Of a stretch of 64,000 bases of DNA, positions 23,933 through 32,418 are shown in pieces. Source of the DNA: JBCCFW01 sp039029535 (GTDB lineage: Bacteria; Acidobacteriota; JBCCFW01). The notes under the pieces were generated by a model. That model searched no databases, was not told the origin of the DNA, and worked only from the letters and a program-made list of their open reading frames with translations. The stretch spans positions 1 to 64,000 of the forward strand of contig JBCCFW010000002.1 of assembly GCA_039029535.1 (NCBI GenBank). The letters are read 5' to 3'. Within the stretch, counting starts at the first letter, position 1, and every line of letters begins with the position of its first letter. Position numbers and translations under genes: made by a program.

Positions 23933-25294
23933 TCAGCCTGCCCGGTCGACGATCTCCTCGGCGCGTCGCTCCGCCTCGGCGAGCAGGGTCGGCGCGTCGA
24001 GGGTGGCCAGTCCGCTGCCGCCCTCGCGGCGGTCGACCAGGACCTTGCCGCCGACCATGACCCAGGAGACGTCGGACGGCCGCGCGCCGAACACCACGGC
24101 GGCCTCCGGGTCGGCAGCCGGCGTCGTGTGCGGGCCGGACAGGTCCAGCGCCACGAGGTCGGCCTCCTTGCCGGCCTCGAGACTCCCGATGCGGTCGTCG
24201 AGGCCGAGGCTCGCGGCCGCGTCGAGGGTCACGCGGCGGAGCCAGGTGGCGGCCGCCGGTCGATCGGTCTCGTTCGCGAAGGTCGTCTCCGCATGAGCGA
24301 GCTCCTGGAAGAGGTCGCAGGAGCCCACCGCCGGGGCGCCGTCGGTGCCGAGGCCCCAGCGCAAGCCCAGGCGGGACCAGCCCGGGAGATCGGGGAGACC
24401 GTTGCCCAGCCGCAGGTTGCTGCGGGGACAGGCGACCAGGCCCAGCGTCCGACCTTCCTCGCGTGCCTCGGTCAGCAGGGCCAGCTCAGCGGCGTTGGCT
24501 TGCGTGAGGTGGACGAGCTGGAGCGGGAAGGACTGGTCGAGCCAGCCCCGGTCCTTCAGGAACTCGACGGGGCGTCGCTCGCACTCCCAGGTCGGACGAC
24601 CCTGGACGTGACGTCGGGCGCCGATGGGCCCGCCGCCGTCGCGCAGGTAGGCGACCTCGGCGGGGGACTCGGCCAGGTGGACTGACACGGGCAGGTTCTC
24701 GCGCTCGGCGAGCTCACCCAGGCCGTGCCAGAGGTCCGGGTGGCTGGTGTAGGGCGAGTGGGGCGTGAGCCCGATGGTCACCAGCGGGCCGGCTTCGGCG
24801 CGCCAGTAGGGCAGCTCACCGGAGAGACGGTCCAGGGTGGCCGCGACGTCGCGGGGGTGGAAGGCGAAGCCCTCCTGATAGCTCACGCCCCGCAGGCCGG
24901 TCTCGGAGAGGACGCCCGGGACCTCGCCCGAGAGCCCGTGGTCGCCGACGCAGGTGATGCCGCTGCTCAGCGCCTCGAGCACGCCGAGGCGGATGGAGGT
25001 CTGGTGGTCGCCCTCGCCGAAGACCTTCACGAGGTGGATGAGGGAATCGATCCAGCTGAGAAGGTCTCGGCCGCCCACGTGCCCCCGGAGGATCGAGATC
25101 TCGAGGTGGGAGTGGGCGTTGACCAGGCCCGGGAGCAGGGCGGTGCAGCCCAGCTCGACGATCTCCTCGTCCGTGCGCGGTCGGAGATCGCTGGCCGGTC
25201 CGACGTCCGTGAGCCGTCCGTCCTCGACCCGCACCGCGCCGTCGAGCAGCGGGGGGGAGGTGATCGGGAGGACGTGGCGGGCGCGCAACAGCAT
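23933..25294 (-). CDS. Amidohydrolase (TrzA/MtaD/guanine-deaminase-like)
   Basis: 453 aa from the ATG at 25294; five upstream residues are possible. The metal-dependent hydrolase fold is clear: LLPGLVNAHSHLE with the HxH pair, VHLAES with the third His, LVHLTQ, WGLGTDGAPAVGSCDLF with the metal Asp, and a C-terminal IGSLEAGKEADLVALDL typical of the family. Members deaminate cytosine, guanine, S-adenosylhomocysteine or thiomethyladenosine, or dechlorinate triazines. Nothing here fixes the substrate, and metK is more than 10 kb away. It is cytosolic and read divergently from the secreted protein at 25406. Confidence 0.85.
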   Translation of the reverse strand: MLLRARHVLPITSPPLLDGAVRVEDGRLTDVGPASDLRPRTDEEIVELGCTALLPGLVNAHSHLEISILRGHVGGRDLLSWIDSLIHLVKVFGEGDHQTSIRLGVLEALSSGITCVGDHGLSGEVPGVLSETGLRGVSYQEGFAFHPRDVAATLDRLSGELPYWRAEAGPLVTIGLTPHSPYTSHPDLWHGLGELAERENLPVSVHLAESPAEVAYLRDGGGPIGARRHVQGRPTWECERRPVEFLKDRGWLDQSFPLQLVHLTQANAAELALLTEAREEGRTLGLVACPRSNLRLGNGLPDLPGWSRLGLRWGLGTDGAPAVGSCDLFQELAHAETTFANETDRPAAATWLRRVTLDAAASLGLDDRIGSLEAGKEADLVALDLSGPHTTPAADPEAAVVFGARPSDVSWVMVGGKVLVDRREGGSGLATLDAPTLLAEAERRAEEIVDRAG

Positions 25295-25370
25295 CGGGCA
25301 TCTTCGCACCAGGAAAGCGGAACTCTAAAACCAGGCCCCCCGGTCGAGCCGCTCGGCGAGCGCTCGCGAC

Positions 25371-25399
25371 TTGACGGAACCGGGAGCGTCCGACCACTC
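25371..25399 (+). promoter_or_regulatory. Candidate promoter, TTGACG-N17-CCACTC
   Basis: A good -35 (TTGACG, 25371-25376), 17 bases later CCACTC, then TTTCCCATG. If real, transcription would start about at the ATG at 25406, so the message would be nearly leaderless. The same arrangement precedes the gene at 33856. Confidence 0.35.
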
Positions 25400-25405
25400 T
25401 TTCCC

Positions 25406-26647
25406 ATGCGTCGACGCGTGCTCACCCCGCTCCTCGCGCTCATCGGGCTCCTCGTTCTCCCGCTGCCGACCCTGGCGGAGAGCGATTGGCGAGCCTGTCG
25501 TCTCCAGCTCACGCTGTTCCGCTCCGGGACCGGCGGGATGGCCGCCCTCGAGACGAGGGAAGAGACGATCTTCCTGGGCGAGGACACCGAGATCAGCGGC
25601 GAGCTCGAGCTCGTCGCCCGCGGTCAGCGGCTCGTGCTCGACCTGCGCACCCGCGTCCGGGCCTTCGCCAGCGACACCGAGTCGGCGACCTACGTCATCG
25701 CCTCGCGCTCGCGGCAGCTCGTGCCGGAGCGACCGCTCAATCACCCGGGGCGCGAGCAGTTCCGCGACACGATGCTCAAGCTCGACCAGACCGGCACGCT
25801 CTTCGTCGAGCTCCATCGCGATCCCGAGACCGGCCTGAATCTCCTGCTCGCTCTCGAGGCCACGCCGCTGTCGGAGACGGTCGAGGACACCACGCCCACG
25901 CTGGAGTCCTTCGACGTCGCCGTCGTGCGTCGCGCCGGACGCTCGGTGACGGTGCTGCAGTCGTCGCGCGTGACGGCCGCCACCGGCGGATCGGCCGGGG
26001 TGACCTTCGAGCTCAAGGAGCGCCCCGACTCCCGGGTCGTCGCCGGTGGTGATCGAGAGAAGGACCCCTCCAGACGCTTCGGCGAAGGGGTGCGCGTCGT
26101 CGAGCGTGAGCGTCTCGAGCGCTCGGGCTTCGGGGACAGGCACCTCGAGAGCGGGAAGCGGCGCGACGACCTGACCGCCTGGAACCGCGAGCACCGTGGC
26201 CTCGTCGAGACGAGCTTCCTCGAAGAGCACCGCATCGAGCACGAGCCCTCCGACCTCATCGTCGCCCGGAGCCGACGGGCCAAGAAGATCTCGAACAAGA
26301 AGCGGGCCAAGCTCCGGGAGCAGGTCGCCATCGCGCGGGCCCGCGAGCGGGCCGTGGCGAAGTCGCGGGGCGAGGACCCGGATGCCGATCCCGACGCGGC
26401 GCCGAAGCCCGATCAGAAGCTGCGCATCGAGGTCGCGCCGCTCCACGCGAGCGAGGGCTCGGTGAGGGTGCGCGTGAGCGTGCGAGGTCAGGTGGAGCTA
26501 CCCCAGGCCGATCGTCCCGCGCCCCTCGACGCGACCCTGTCGGAGATCCTGCGCCGGGGCGAGCCCTTCGAGCTCAGCCTCGGCGGTCTCATCGACGACG
26601 AGCCGCCCGAGGACGACTACGTGCTGCGGATCACCCCGCGCGGCTGA
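25406..26647 (+). CDS. Secreted protein of unknown function
   Basis: 413 aa. The ATG at 25406 opens a signal peptide (RRVLTPLLALIGLLVLPLPTLAES). The N-terminal half is beta-rich (TIFLGEDTEISGELELVARGQRLVLDLRTRVRAF) and resembles an exported sandwich-like domain. The middle (about 240-330) is highly charged and helical (ARSRRAKKISNKKRAKLREQ). The end returns to short strands (VRVRVSVRGQVELPQ) and ends YVLRITPRG. No catalytic motif or family is recognised. It is preceded by a candidate leaderless promoter and followed 92 bases later by a TPR gene. Confidence 0.7.
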   Translation: MRRRVLTPLLALIGLLVLPLPTLAESDWRACRLQLTLFRSGTGGMAALETREETIFLGEDTEISGELELVARGQRLVLDLRTRVRAFASDTESATYVIASRSRQLVPERPLNHPGREQFRDTMLKLDQTGTLFVELHRDPETGLNLLLALEATPLSETVEDTTPTLESFDVAVVRRAGRSVTVLQSSRVTAATGGSAGVTFELKERPDSRVVAGGDREKDPSRRFGEGVRVVERERLERSGFGDRHLESGKRRDDLTAWNREHRGLVETSFLEEHRIEHEPSDLIVARSRRAKKISNKKRAKLREQVAIARARERAVAKSRGEDPDADPDAAPKPDQKLRIEVAPLHASEGSVRVRVSVRGQVELPQADRPAPLDATLSEILRRGEPFELSLGGLIDDEPPEDDYVLRITPRG

Positions 26648-26739
26648 CTCCCGGTCGTGCCGCATCCGGTAAAGTCCCAGCGCCCGGTCACCTGAAGACG
26701 GAGCCATCGACTCCGACCCGACCGGGGGAGAGCTCCGTC

Positions 26740-27423
26740 ATGGCAACCCGCCTCGAGGTGGCCCTACCGGCCGCGGTGGCCTTCGTCTTCGGCACGGCCT
26801 GCGGCGGCATCGCCGGCTGGCTCGCAGCCACCGGTGGTCAGCTCCAGCCCGATCTCTCGCGTCCGCTGCCCCTGGCGGGCTCGAGCTCGGCGCCGCCGCC
26901 AGCGGCCACCTCTGCCGAGGACGCCGAGCGGGAGCGGCAGCTTCGGGAGAATCTCGACCGTCATCTCGAGCTGGTCGAGTCCGACCCTGGGAACGTCAAG
27001 CTCTGGCGCAGCATCGCGGAGTTCCAGCTCGGCTTGAACCTGCTGGAGGACGCGCGGGCGTCGTACGAAAAGGCGGTCACCCTGGCCGAGGGCGAGGGTG
27101 ACGACGAGGAGCTCGGCAAGATCCTCATGGGGCAGGCGCTGCTCCTCTCCGAGGCCGGTGAGAACGTGGAGGCCCTCGACCTGCTCGACCGCTCGTCCGC
27201 GTTGATGCCCGAGTCGATCCGACCACGGCTGATGGCGGCCTTCGTCTGCATGACCCAGCTCATGCCCAACCCGCCGCCGGGGTACGACCGCAAGGACGCC
27301 GTGGAGCGGGCGGAGAAGAACCTCGCCGAGGTGCTCCTGCTCTCGCCGGGTCACCCGGAGGCCCTGCGCATGCAGGGGATGATCGACAACGTTCGCCGGA
27401 GCCTCGGTCAGACGCCCCCGTGA
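26740..27423 (+). CDS. Membrane-anchored TPR protein
   Basis: 227 aa with a GGGGGAGAG before the ATG. A single N-terminal hydrophobic segment (LPAAVAFVFGTACGGIAGWLAA) anchors or exports it, then a Pro/Ser linker and about three tetratricopeptide repeats: DPGNVKLWRSIAEFQLGL, DARASYEKAVTLAEG and NVEALDLLDRSSALMPES, with LSPGHPEALRMQGM near the end. The arrangement resembles CycH/NrfG-like or generic scaffold TPR proteins. It is coupled to the next gene through a GTGA overlap, so the two probably work together at the periplasmic face. Confidence 0.8.
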   Translation: MATRLEVALPAAVAFVFGTACGGIAGWLAATGGQLQPDLSRPLPLAGSSSAPPPAATSAEDAERERQLRENLDRHLELVESDPGNVKLWRSIAEFQLGLNLLEDARASYEKAVTLAEGEGDDEELGKILMGQALLLSEAGENVEALDLLDRSSALMPESIRPRLMAAFVCMTQLMPNPPPGYDRKDAVERAEKNLAEVLLLSPGHPEALRMQGMIDNVRRSLGQTPP

Positions 27424-28745
27424 TCCGAACGCCGGCCATCGTCCTGGCCGCGCTGGGTCTGGCCTGCGCCCTGCCCGAGCCTCCGCCGCCGCCGGTGCTG
27501 CCACCGGAGGAGTCGCCACGTCGCGGAGGACGTCCGGCGCCCGACGGCGTGGACCCGCGTCTGCTCGCCCAGGTCACCTGCCTGACGCGTGACGGCGAGG
27601 CGCTCCTGGTCGGGAGCGAGGAGGGGCTGCTCGAGATCGACCTCGCGTCCTTGCGTCATCGCTGCTGGGGACGTCGCGACGGGGTGGGGGCCGTGTCCGA
27701 CGTGGCGGTCTCGTCCGAGGGAGTGCGCGTGGTCGCGCAGCGACTCGATGAGCACGCATCCGATCAGGCTCCGGGAGGTCTCCGAGCCTGGGAGACGACT
27801 CCGGCCTGGGGCAGTGGCGTGGCGCCGCCGCTGCGGATCGGACGCGACGCCGGTCTCACCGAGCTCGATGTCAGCGTCGTCACCGTCCATGGAGACGACC
27901 TCGTGGCCGTCGCCGGTGGTCGGGTCCATCGCGTGGTCCTCGACGCGGTCCTCGCGCGCGCTCTCGACAGGCCCGAGGCCGCCGAGCCCGAGCCGTCCGA
28001 GCCGGAGACGGTCGCAACCGAACGGGCCGACGATGCCGACGCCACGGCGTCGACCGAAGGGGCGGACGGTGCCGAGTCGGCCGAGGACGACTCGCGCTTC
28101 CGCCTGGAGTCGGCGGAGAGCCGACGCACCCTCACCGTCGTCGACGCCGACGGTCGTCGTCGCACGCGCACCGAGTTCCGCTCACCACGACAGCGCGAGC
28201 AGGCCCTGAGCACCACCGAGTCCGGTCTCTGGATCGGCAGCTCGCACGGTCTCTTCCGCCGTGGCGCCGACGGGCTCGAGCGTCACGTCGTCCCGTGCGG
28301 TCTCGAGGGCCGTCCGTTGCGCTCGGTGCTCGACATCGCCACCCATGGCAACCGTCTCCTCGCGGTGGTGTCGGCAGAGGAGCCGGAGGCGCCGTGGGTT
28401 CTCGGCACGCTGTGGCACCGAGGGGGTGAGCTCACCTGCTTCACGCCCGACCTGGACGTCCCTGGTGGCACGAGCCACGACGTCTCGCTGGGACCGAAGC
28501 TCGGCTTCCTCGGCACCGACGAAGGCCTGCTCGTCGTCTCCGAGGACGGCGAGACCGAGCTGTTCGACGCGTTGCGTGGAGCGCCGGACGCGCCGGTCAC
28601 GGCGGTGCTGGCCGATGGAGACGGCGGCTGCTTCTTCGGGACCTGGGGAGCCGGCGTGCACCACTGGAGCCCCGAGGCCTTCGTGCGCTACGGCCTCGGG
28701 GCGGACGGGCGCGTGGTCGTCGAGGCGTCGCCGGTCGTCGATTGA
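27420..28745 (+). CDS. Exported beta-propeller-like protein
   Basis: 441 aa, GTG start overlapping the TPR gene. The N terminus IRTPAIVLAALGLACALPEPPPPP is a signal peptide; Cys16 has a poor lipobox, so lipidation is uncertain. The body has short repeats like those of sensor propellers: LLVGSEEGLLEIDL, GLWIGSSHGLFRRG, GFLGTDEGLLVVSEDG and CFFGTWGAGVHHWS, separated by an acidic low-complexity insert (about 180-230). This suggests a propeller reading periplasmic state. The last 58 bases overlap the end of the convergent PDZ gene. Specific function is unknown. Confidence 0.7.
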   Translation: MIRTPAIVLAALGLACALPEPPPPPVLPPEESPRRGGRPAPDGVDPRLLAQVTCLTRDGEALLVGSEEGLLEIDLASLRHRCWGRRDGVGAVSDVAVSSEGVRVVAQRLDEHASDQAPGGLRAWETTPAWGSGVAPPLRIGRDAGLTELDVSVVTVHGDDLVAVAGGRVHRVVLDAVLARALDRPEAAEPEPSEPETVATERADDADATASTEGADGAESAEDDSRFRLESAESRRTLTVVDADGRRRTRTEFRSPRQREQALSTTESGLWIGSSHGLFRRGADGLERHVVPCGLEGRPLRSVLDIATHGNRLLAVVSAEEPEAPWVLGTLWHRGGELTCFTPDLDVPGGTSHDVSLGPKLGFLGTDEGLLVVSEDGETELFDALRGAPDAPVTAVLADGDGGCFFGTWGAGVHHWSPEAFVRYGLGADGRVVVEASPVVD

Positions 28746-29728
28746 ACCTGGCGAAGCCGCTCGAGCGTGCGTCGCAGCTCCGAGACGATCTCGCCGTCGG
28801 CGTCGTTCTCCCTGGCCAGTGCGAGCAAGCGGGACAGCTCTGCCACGGAGGCGTCGACCTCCTCGGGGCTGCTGGGGAGACCCGGCACGCCGTAGACCAC
28901 GGTGTCGCGCGAGCCGAGCTTGACGGTCTTCTGATGCATCTTGCCCTTGCGCCGCAGCTTGACGACGACGACCCGCTCCGGCTCGAGGTCGCGCAAGAGC
29001 TCGCCCAGGCTCGTGAGGTCGGGGATGGCCCGGCCGTCGATGGCCTGCAACACGTCGCCGGCCTGGATGCCGGCGGCGGCGGCGCCCTCGTTGGGGAACA
29101 CGTGCTCGACGAGCACGCCGCCCTCACCCTCGTCGAGGCCGAAGTACTCGGCCAGCTCGTGGCCGAGATCCTGCGCCTGAAGACCGAGGAAGGCGCGCTT
29201 CACGCGGTCGACCACCTCGATCACCAGCTCGTCGTCGGGGGCCGTCGCGAGCCGCGGCGGGGTGGGGGGCTCGGGATAGCGGGGGGCCTCGGTGCGCTCG
29301 TTCCAGCGCTCTGGGGGGAAGTGTCCCAGGCGGACCGTCAGCTCGAGGTCCTTGCCATCTCGCATGACGATGAGCGGCAGCTCGCCGCCGGGACCGAGCT
29401 CGCGCAGGCGGTCGAGGAGGGTGTCGGGGCCCTCGAGAGGGTGACCGTCGACTCCGACGATGACGTCGCCCTCCTTCAGCCCAGCCCGCTTGGCCGGCCC
29501 GTTCGGGTCGACCTCACGAACGGCCACGGCCGCCTCACCGGTGATGCCGAGCCAGCCGGGTCGCCGCTTGGGGAGCTCGGGGGACACCGGCGGCGTCACC
29601 GGTCGTGGAGCCACGGGTGCAGGCCGCACCTTCGGCTGCGTGCTCGGCGTGTTGGTGGCGCTGGCGATGAAGGGCGTCGCGAGCGCGAGCAGCAGCGGGG
29701 CCGGATGGAGGAGTGCTCGGGTGATCAT
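28688..29728 (-). CDS. Exported protein with two PDZ domains
   Basis: 346 aa. A signal peptide (LLHPAPLLLALATPFIASA) and Pro-rich linker precede PDZ1 (about 58-130: GWLGITGEAAVAVREVDPNGPAKRAGLKEGDVIVGVDG in pieces) and PDZ2 (about 175-265: AFLGLQAQDLGHELAEYF, GGVLVEHVFPNEGAAAAGIQ, AGDVLQAIDG). A helical tail follows. There is no protease domain, so it is an adaptor or substrate-binding protein rather than a DegP/HtrA enzyme. It lies downstream of the sigma/anti-sigma pair and could sit in their envelope-stress regulon; that link is inferred from position. Confidence 0.82.
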   Translation of the reverse strand: MITRALLHPAPLLLALATPFIASATNTPSTQPKVRPAPVAPRPVTPPVSPELPKRRPGWLGITGEAAVAVREVDPNGPAKRAGLKEGDVIVGVDGHPLEGPDTLLDRLRELGPGGELPLIVMRDGKDLELTVRLGHFPPERWNERTEAPRYPEPPTPPRLATAPDDELVIEVVDRVKRAFLGLQAQDLGHELAEYFGLDEGEGGVLVEHVFPNEGAAAAGIQAGDVLQAIDGRAIPDLTSLGELLRDLEPERVVVVKLRRKGKMHQKTVKLGSRDTVVYGVPGLPSSPEEVDASVAELSRLLALARENDADGEIVSELRRTLERLRQVQSTTGDASTTTRPSAPRP

Positions 29729-29872
29729 GACTGGCGGGCGATTCCTCGGGACGACCGGTCGCGGCCGTCGGGTTGGCTGGCGGGCTCGACGGGAGACGCC
29801 GACCCGCAGGTCGGTCTCCAGAACTTGGGATGTCGCGTGAGGGGGAGAGAACCTCGGGCCCGAGCGGTCGGG

Positions 29873-30511
29873 CTAGAAGTCGTAGCGGCTGCGCCGGCGG
29901 AGACTCTCCGGCGGATCGTCCTGCGCCTCGGTCTCGGGGCGCTGATTCACCGTGCGGTCCGAGGTCTCGGGAGGAGTGAGCACGAGCTCGACACCGGGAC
30001 GAGCCCAGAGCAGCGGGGCGTTGCCGCCGGTGCTCGCGGAGCCGGACGAGACCCGCTCGATGGGCACGAAGGGCCGGGACGGCTGGCTGTCGTCCAGCTC
30101 GTGGATGACGAGGTCTTGGCTCGGCGTGGAGTCGACCAGGGCCGGCGAGGTCGCCTCGCCGGACGCGAGGTCGTGGACGAACCAACCGGCGACGCCGGCC
30201 AGGAGCACGGCCGCGGCGGCCAGCCACCGGGAGCCCACGACCCGGCGGGACGGAGTCTCGTGGCTGCGGGCGAGGAGGGCTTCCTTCACCGACGCCCCGA
30301 AGCCGTCCGGCAGCTCGAGCCGCTGGTCTTCCTCGCGAAGGGCAGCGAGGCCCTCACGGAGGCCGCGCTCGGTGTCGTCGAGACGACCGCAGGCGGCGCA
30401 GTCGTCGAGGTGAGCCTGCAGGGCGTCCGCGAGCAGGTCCGGCAAGTCGTGGTCGCGGGACCGCTCGATGAGGCGGTGGACGTCGGGGCAGCTGAGCTCG
30501 GCGGCTCTCAT
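29873..30511 (-). CDS. Zinc-finger anti-sigma factor
   Basis: 212 aa. The N-terminal domain carries AHLDDCAACG, the HxxxCxxC of zinc-containing anti-sigma (ZAS) proteins; one transmembrane helix follows (SRWLAAAAVLLAGVAGWFV, about 93-112) and then a 100-residue Pro-rich periplasmic tail. It overlaps the sigma gene by ATGA, the usual pairing. It should hold the ECF factor at the membrane and release it on an envelope signal. The signal is unknown. Confidence 0.88.
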   Translation of the reverse strand: MRAAELSCPDVHRLIERSRDHDLPDLLADALQAHLDDCAACGRLDDTERGLREGLAALREEDQRLELPDGFGASVKEALLARSHETPSRRVVGSRWLAAAAVLLAGVAGWFVHDLASGEATSPALVDSTPSQDLVIHELDDSQPSRPFVPIERVSSGSASTGGNAPLLWARPGVELVLTPPETSDRTVNQRPETEAQDDPPESLRRRSRYDF

Positions 30512-31143
30512 GGCGATGCCTCCATGCCGCGGGGGGCGCGGGGGGCGAAGTCGGCGAGCTTGTCTCGCAGCAGGTTGCGGGCTCGGTTGACCCTGGACTT
30601 GGCGGTGCCGACACGGCAGCCCAGCACCTCCGCGATCTCGACGTAACCGAGATCCTGGAGGTCCCTGAGCACCAGAGCCGTGCGGTATCGCTCGGGAAGG
30701 GTACCGATCGCGCCGCGCACCTTGCGAGCGGTCTCGCCCTGGAGCACCGCGCTGAGGGCGCCGCGCTCCTTCGAAGGTGGCTCTTCGGCCAGGCCGTGAC
30801 CGCCGTCTTCCTCACCGCTCGAGCGTCCGAGCGAGTGCAGGCTGTCGGTCAGGCTGACGAAGCGCCGGCGCTTCCGCCGGCGGATGAGATCGATGCCGTG
30901 ATGCGTCGCGATCTTGTAGAGCCAGGCCCGGAACGGGGCGGACGGGTCGTACTGACCGGCCCGCGTGTAGACACGGATGAAGACCTCCTGGGCCGCATCC
31001 AGCGCCTCGTCCCCGTCACTGAGAACCTGTCTGAGGTAGGCGACCATCCGCGTTTGGTAGCGCTCGACCAGCTGGTCGAACGCCCGCGAGTCCCCACCCT
31101 GGACGAGGAGCATCAGGTCCTCGTCGGAGATCCCCACCCCCAT
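30508..31143 (-). CDS. ECF-type RNA polymerase sigma factor
   Basis: 211 aa, ATG at 31143. Region 2 shows as AFDQLVERYQTRMVAYLRQVL, EALDAAQEVFIRVYTRAGQYD and FRAWLYKIATHHGIDLIRRRKRRR; region 4 as TLPERYRTALVLRDLQDLGYVEIAEVLGCRVGTAKSRVNRARNLLRDKL. A charged linker of about 40 residues separates them. It should direct transcription of an envelope regulon and is coupled to its anti-sigma. A candidate autoregulated promoter lies upstream at 31271-31298. Confidence 0.95.
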   Translation of the reverse strand: MGVGISDEDLMLLVQGGDSRAFDQLVERYQTRMVAYLRQVLSDGDEALDAAQEVFIRVYTRAGQYDPSAPFRAWLYKIATHHGIDLIRRRKRRRFVSLTDSLHSLGRSSGEEDGGHGLAEEPPSKERGALSAVLQGETARKVRGAIGTLPERYRTALVLRDLQDLGYVEIAEVLGCRVGTAKSRVNRARNLLRDKLADFAPRAPRGMEASP

Positions 31144-31270
31144 GGTCGACCTCCCGGAGCCGTTGGCCGTCGACCGTTTCCGGTCGGCCGCTCGCTCGAA
31201 GCTCAAGACTCCTGCTGGCTCCACGTCACTGCCTCCGCTTCCGTCCCCGTCCCACGGGGCTCTCGAGTAG

Positions 31271-31298
31271 TAGACGTTGGCAGGCCTCCTCGCGTTCC
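31271..31298 (-). promoter_or_regulatory. Candidate autoregulated ECF promoter
   Basis: On the minus strand GGAAC, 17 bases, then CGTCTA, about 128 bases before the sigma start codon. GGAAC at -35 with CGTC-type -10 is the common pattern of ECF factors that activate their own gene. Only one instance was found by eye. Confidence 0.45.
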
Positions 31299-31371
31299 CG
31301 CAAGTTGCACGAAGCGCGCCAGTGAGGCCGGGACGGACGTCGAGACCACGGGAAACGAGCCGATCCGTGGC

Positions 31372-32418
31372 ATGATTGAGGTCCTTCCGCCGGAGCCCCG
31401 TTCGTTGGACCGCTACGCTCCACAGGCCCGTTTCCGACCCCTCGGGACCGAGGGCCAAGCCTCGCTGTCGCGGGCCCGCGTGGCCCTGGTCGGCCTCGGT
31501 GCGCTCGGAAGCCGGGCGGCGGAGGGGCTGGCTCGCGCTGGCGTGGGGACGCTCCGGCTCATCGACCGCGACGTCGTCGAGCTGTCCAACCTCCACCGGG
31601 TCGCCCTGCACGACGAGTCCGACGCGGAGGCCGCCCGACCCAAGGCCGTCTCCGCCGCCCGTCATCTCCGCCGCCTGCGCTCCGACCTGGAGCTCGACCT
31701 CCGCGTCGACGACCTCACCGGCGAGAACGCGCTCGAGCTCCTGCGTGACGTCGATCTCGTCCTCGACGGGAGCGACAACTTCGAGACCCGCCTGGTCCTC
31801 AACGAGGCCTGTCTCGAGCTCGGGCTGCCCTGGGTGCACGCGGCCTGCTCCGGATCCACCGCGGTGGCCTGGGCGCTGCTGCCGGGGCGGGGCGCCTGCT
31901 TCGCCTGTCAGGTGAGTGAGCCGCCGCCGCCGGAGAAGGCGCAGACCTGTGCGGTCGAGGGCGTGATCCCGCCCGCCGTGGGCCTGGCGGTCGCCGTGCA
32001 GGTGGGGGAGGCCCTGAAGATCCTGAGCGGTCGCGAGGACGAGCTGCTCCCCGGACCCTGGACCCATGACGCGTGGACCGGCCGCGGCGCCTGCTTCGCC
32101 GTGCCGGCCGAGCCCGAGTGCGCTGCCTGTGCGCGCCGGAGCTGGTCGTGGCTGGGGCGTCCGGCGGGACCGGCGCTCCAGCAGTGCGGACGCGATGCCG
32201 TGCAGCTCCGACCGGCCAGCCTCGCGGAGGGCGTCGACTTGGCCGCTCTCGCGGATCGCCTGGAGTCCGCGGGCGAGGTCGAGCACAACGACTTCCTCGT
32301 CCGACTCGAGCTCGGCCCCGAGCGGCTCACCGTCTTCCGTGACGGTCGGGTGCTCGTCTCCGGCACCAGTGACCCCGGGCGCGCCCGCGGCCTGGTCGCC
32401 ACGGCGCTCGGCACGTGA
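31372..32418 (+). CDS. ThiF/MoeB/HesA-family E1-like adenylyltransferase
   Basis: 348 aa. VALVGLGALGSRAAEGLARAG is the Rossmann nucleotide loop, followed by LIDRDVVELSNLHRV, VDLVLDGSDNFETR with the metal Asp, CxxC pairs (CFACQ and CAACARR) for structural zinc, and KAQTCAVEGVIPP with the candidate catalytic Cys. The C-terminal 90 residues after the second CxxC contain a small extra domain (HNDFLVRLELGPERLTVF) resembling the ThiS/MoaD-like tail interaction region. It adenylates a ubiquitin-like sulfur carrier for thiamine, molybdopterin or cysteine-related sulfur transfer; the partner is not in the window. It overlaps pgsA by GTGA. Confidence 0.88.
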   Translation: MIEVLPPEPRSLDRYAPQARFRPLGTEGQASLSRARVALVGLGALGSRAAEGLARAGVGTLRLIDRDVVELSNLHRVALHDESDAEAARPKAVSAARHLRRLRSDLELDLRVDDLTGENALELLRDVDLVLDGSDNFETRLVLNEACLELGLPWVHAACSGSTAVAWALLPGRGACFACQVSEPPPPEKAQTCAVEGVIPPAVGLAVAVQVGEALKILSGREDELLPGPWTHDAWTGRGACFAVPAEPECAACARRSWSWLGRPAGPALQQCGRDAVQLRPASLAEGVDLAALADRLESAGEVEHNDFLVRLELGPERLTVFRDGRVLVSGTSDPGRARGLVATALGT

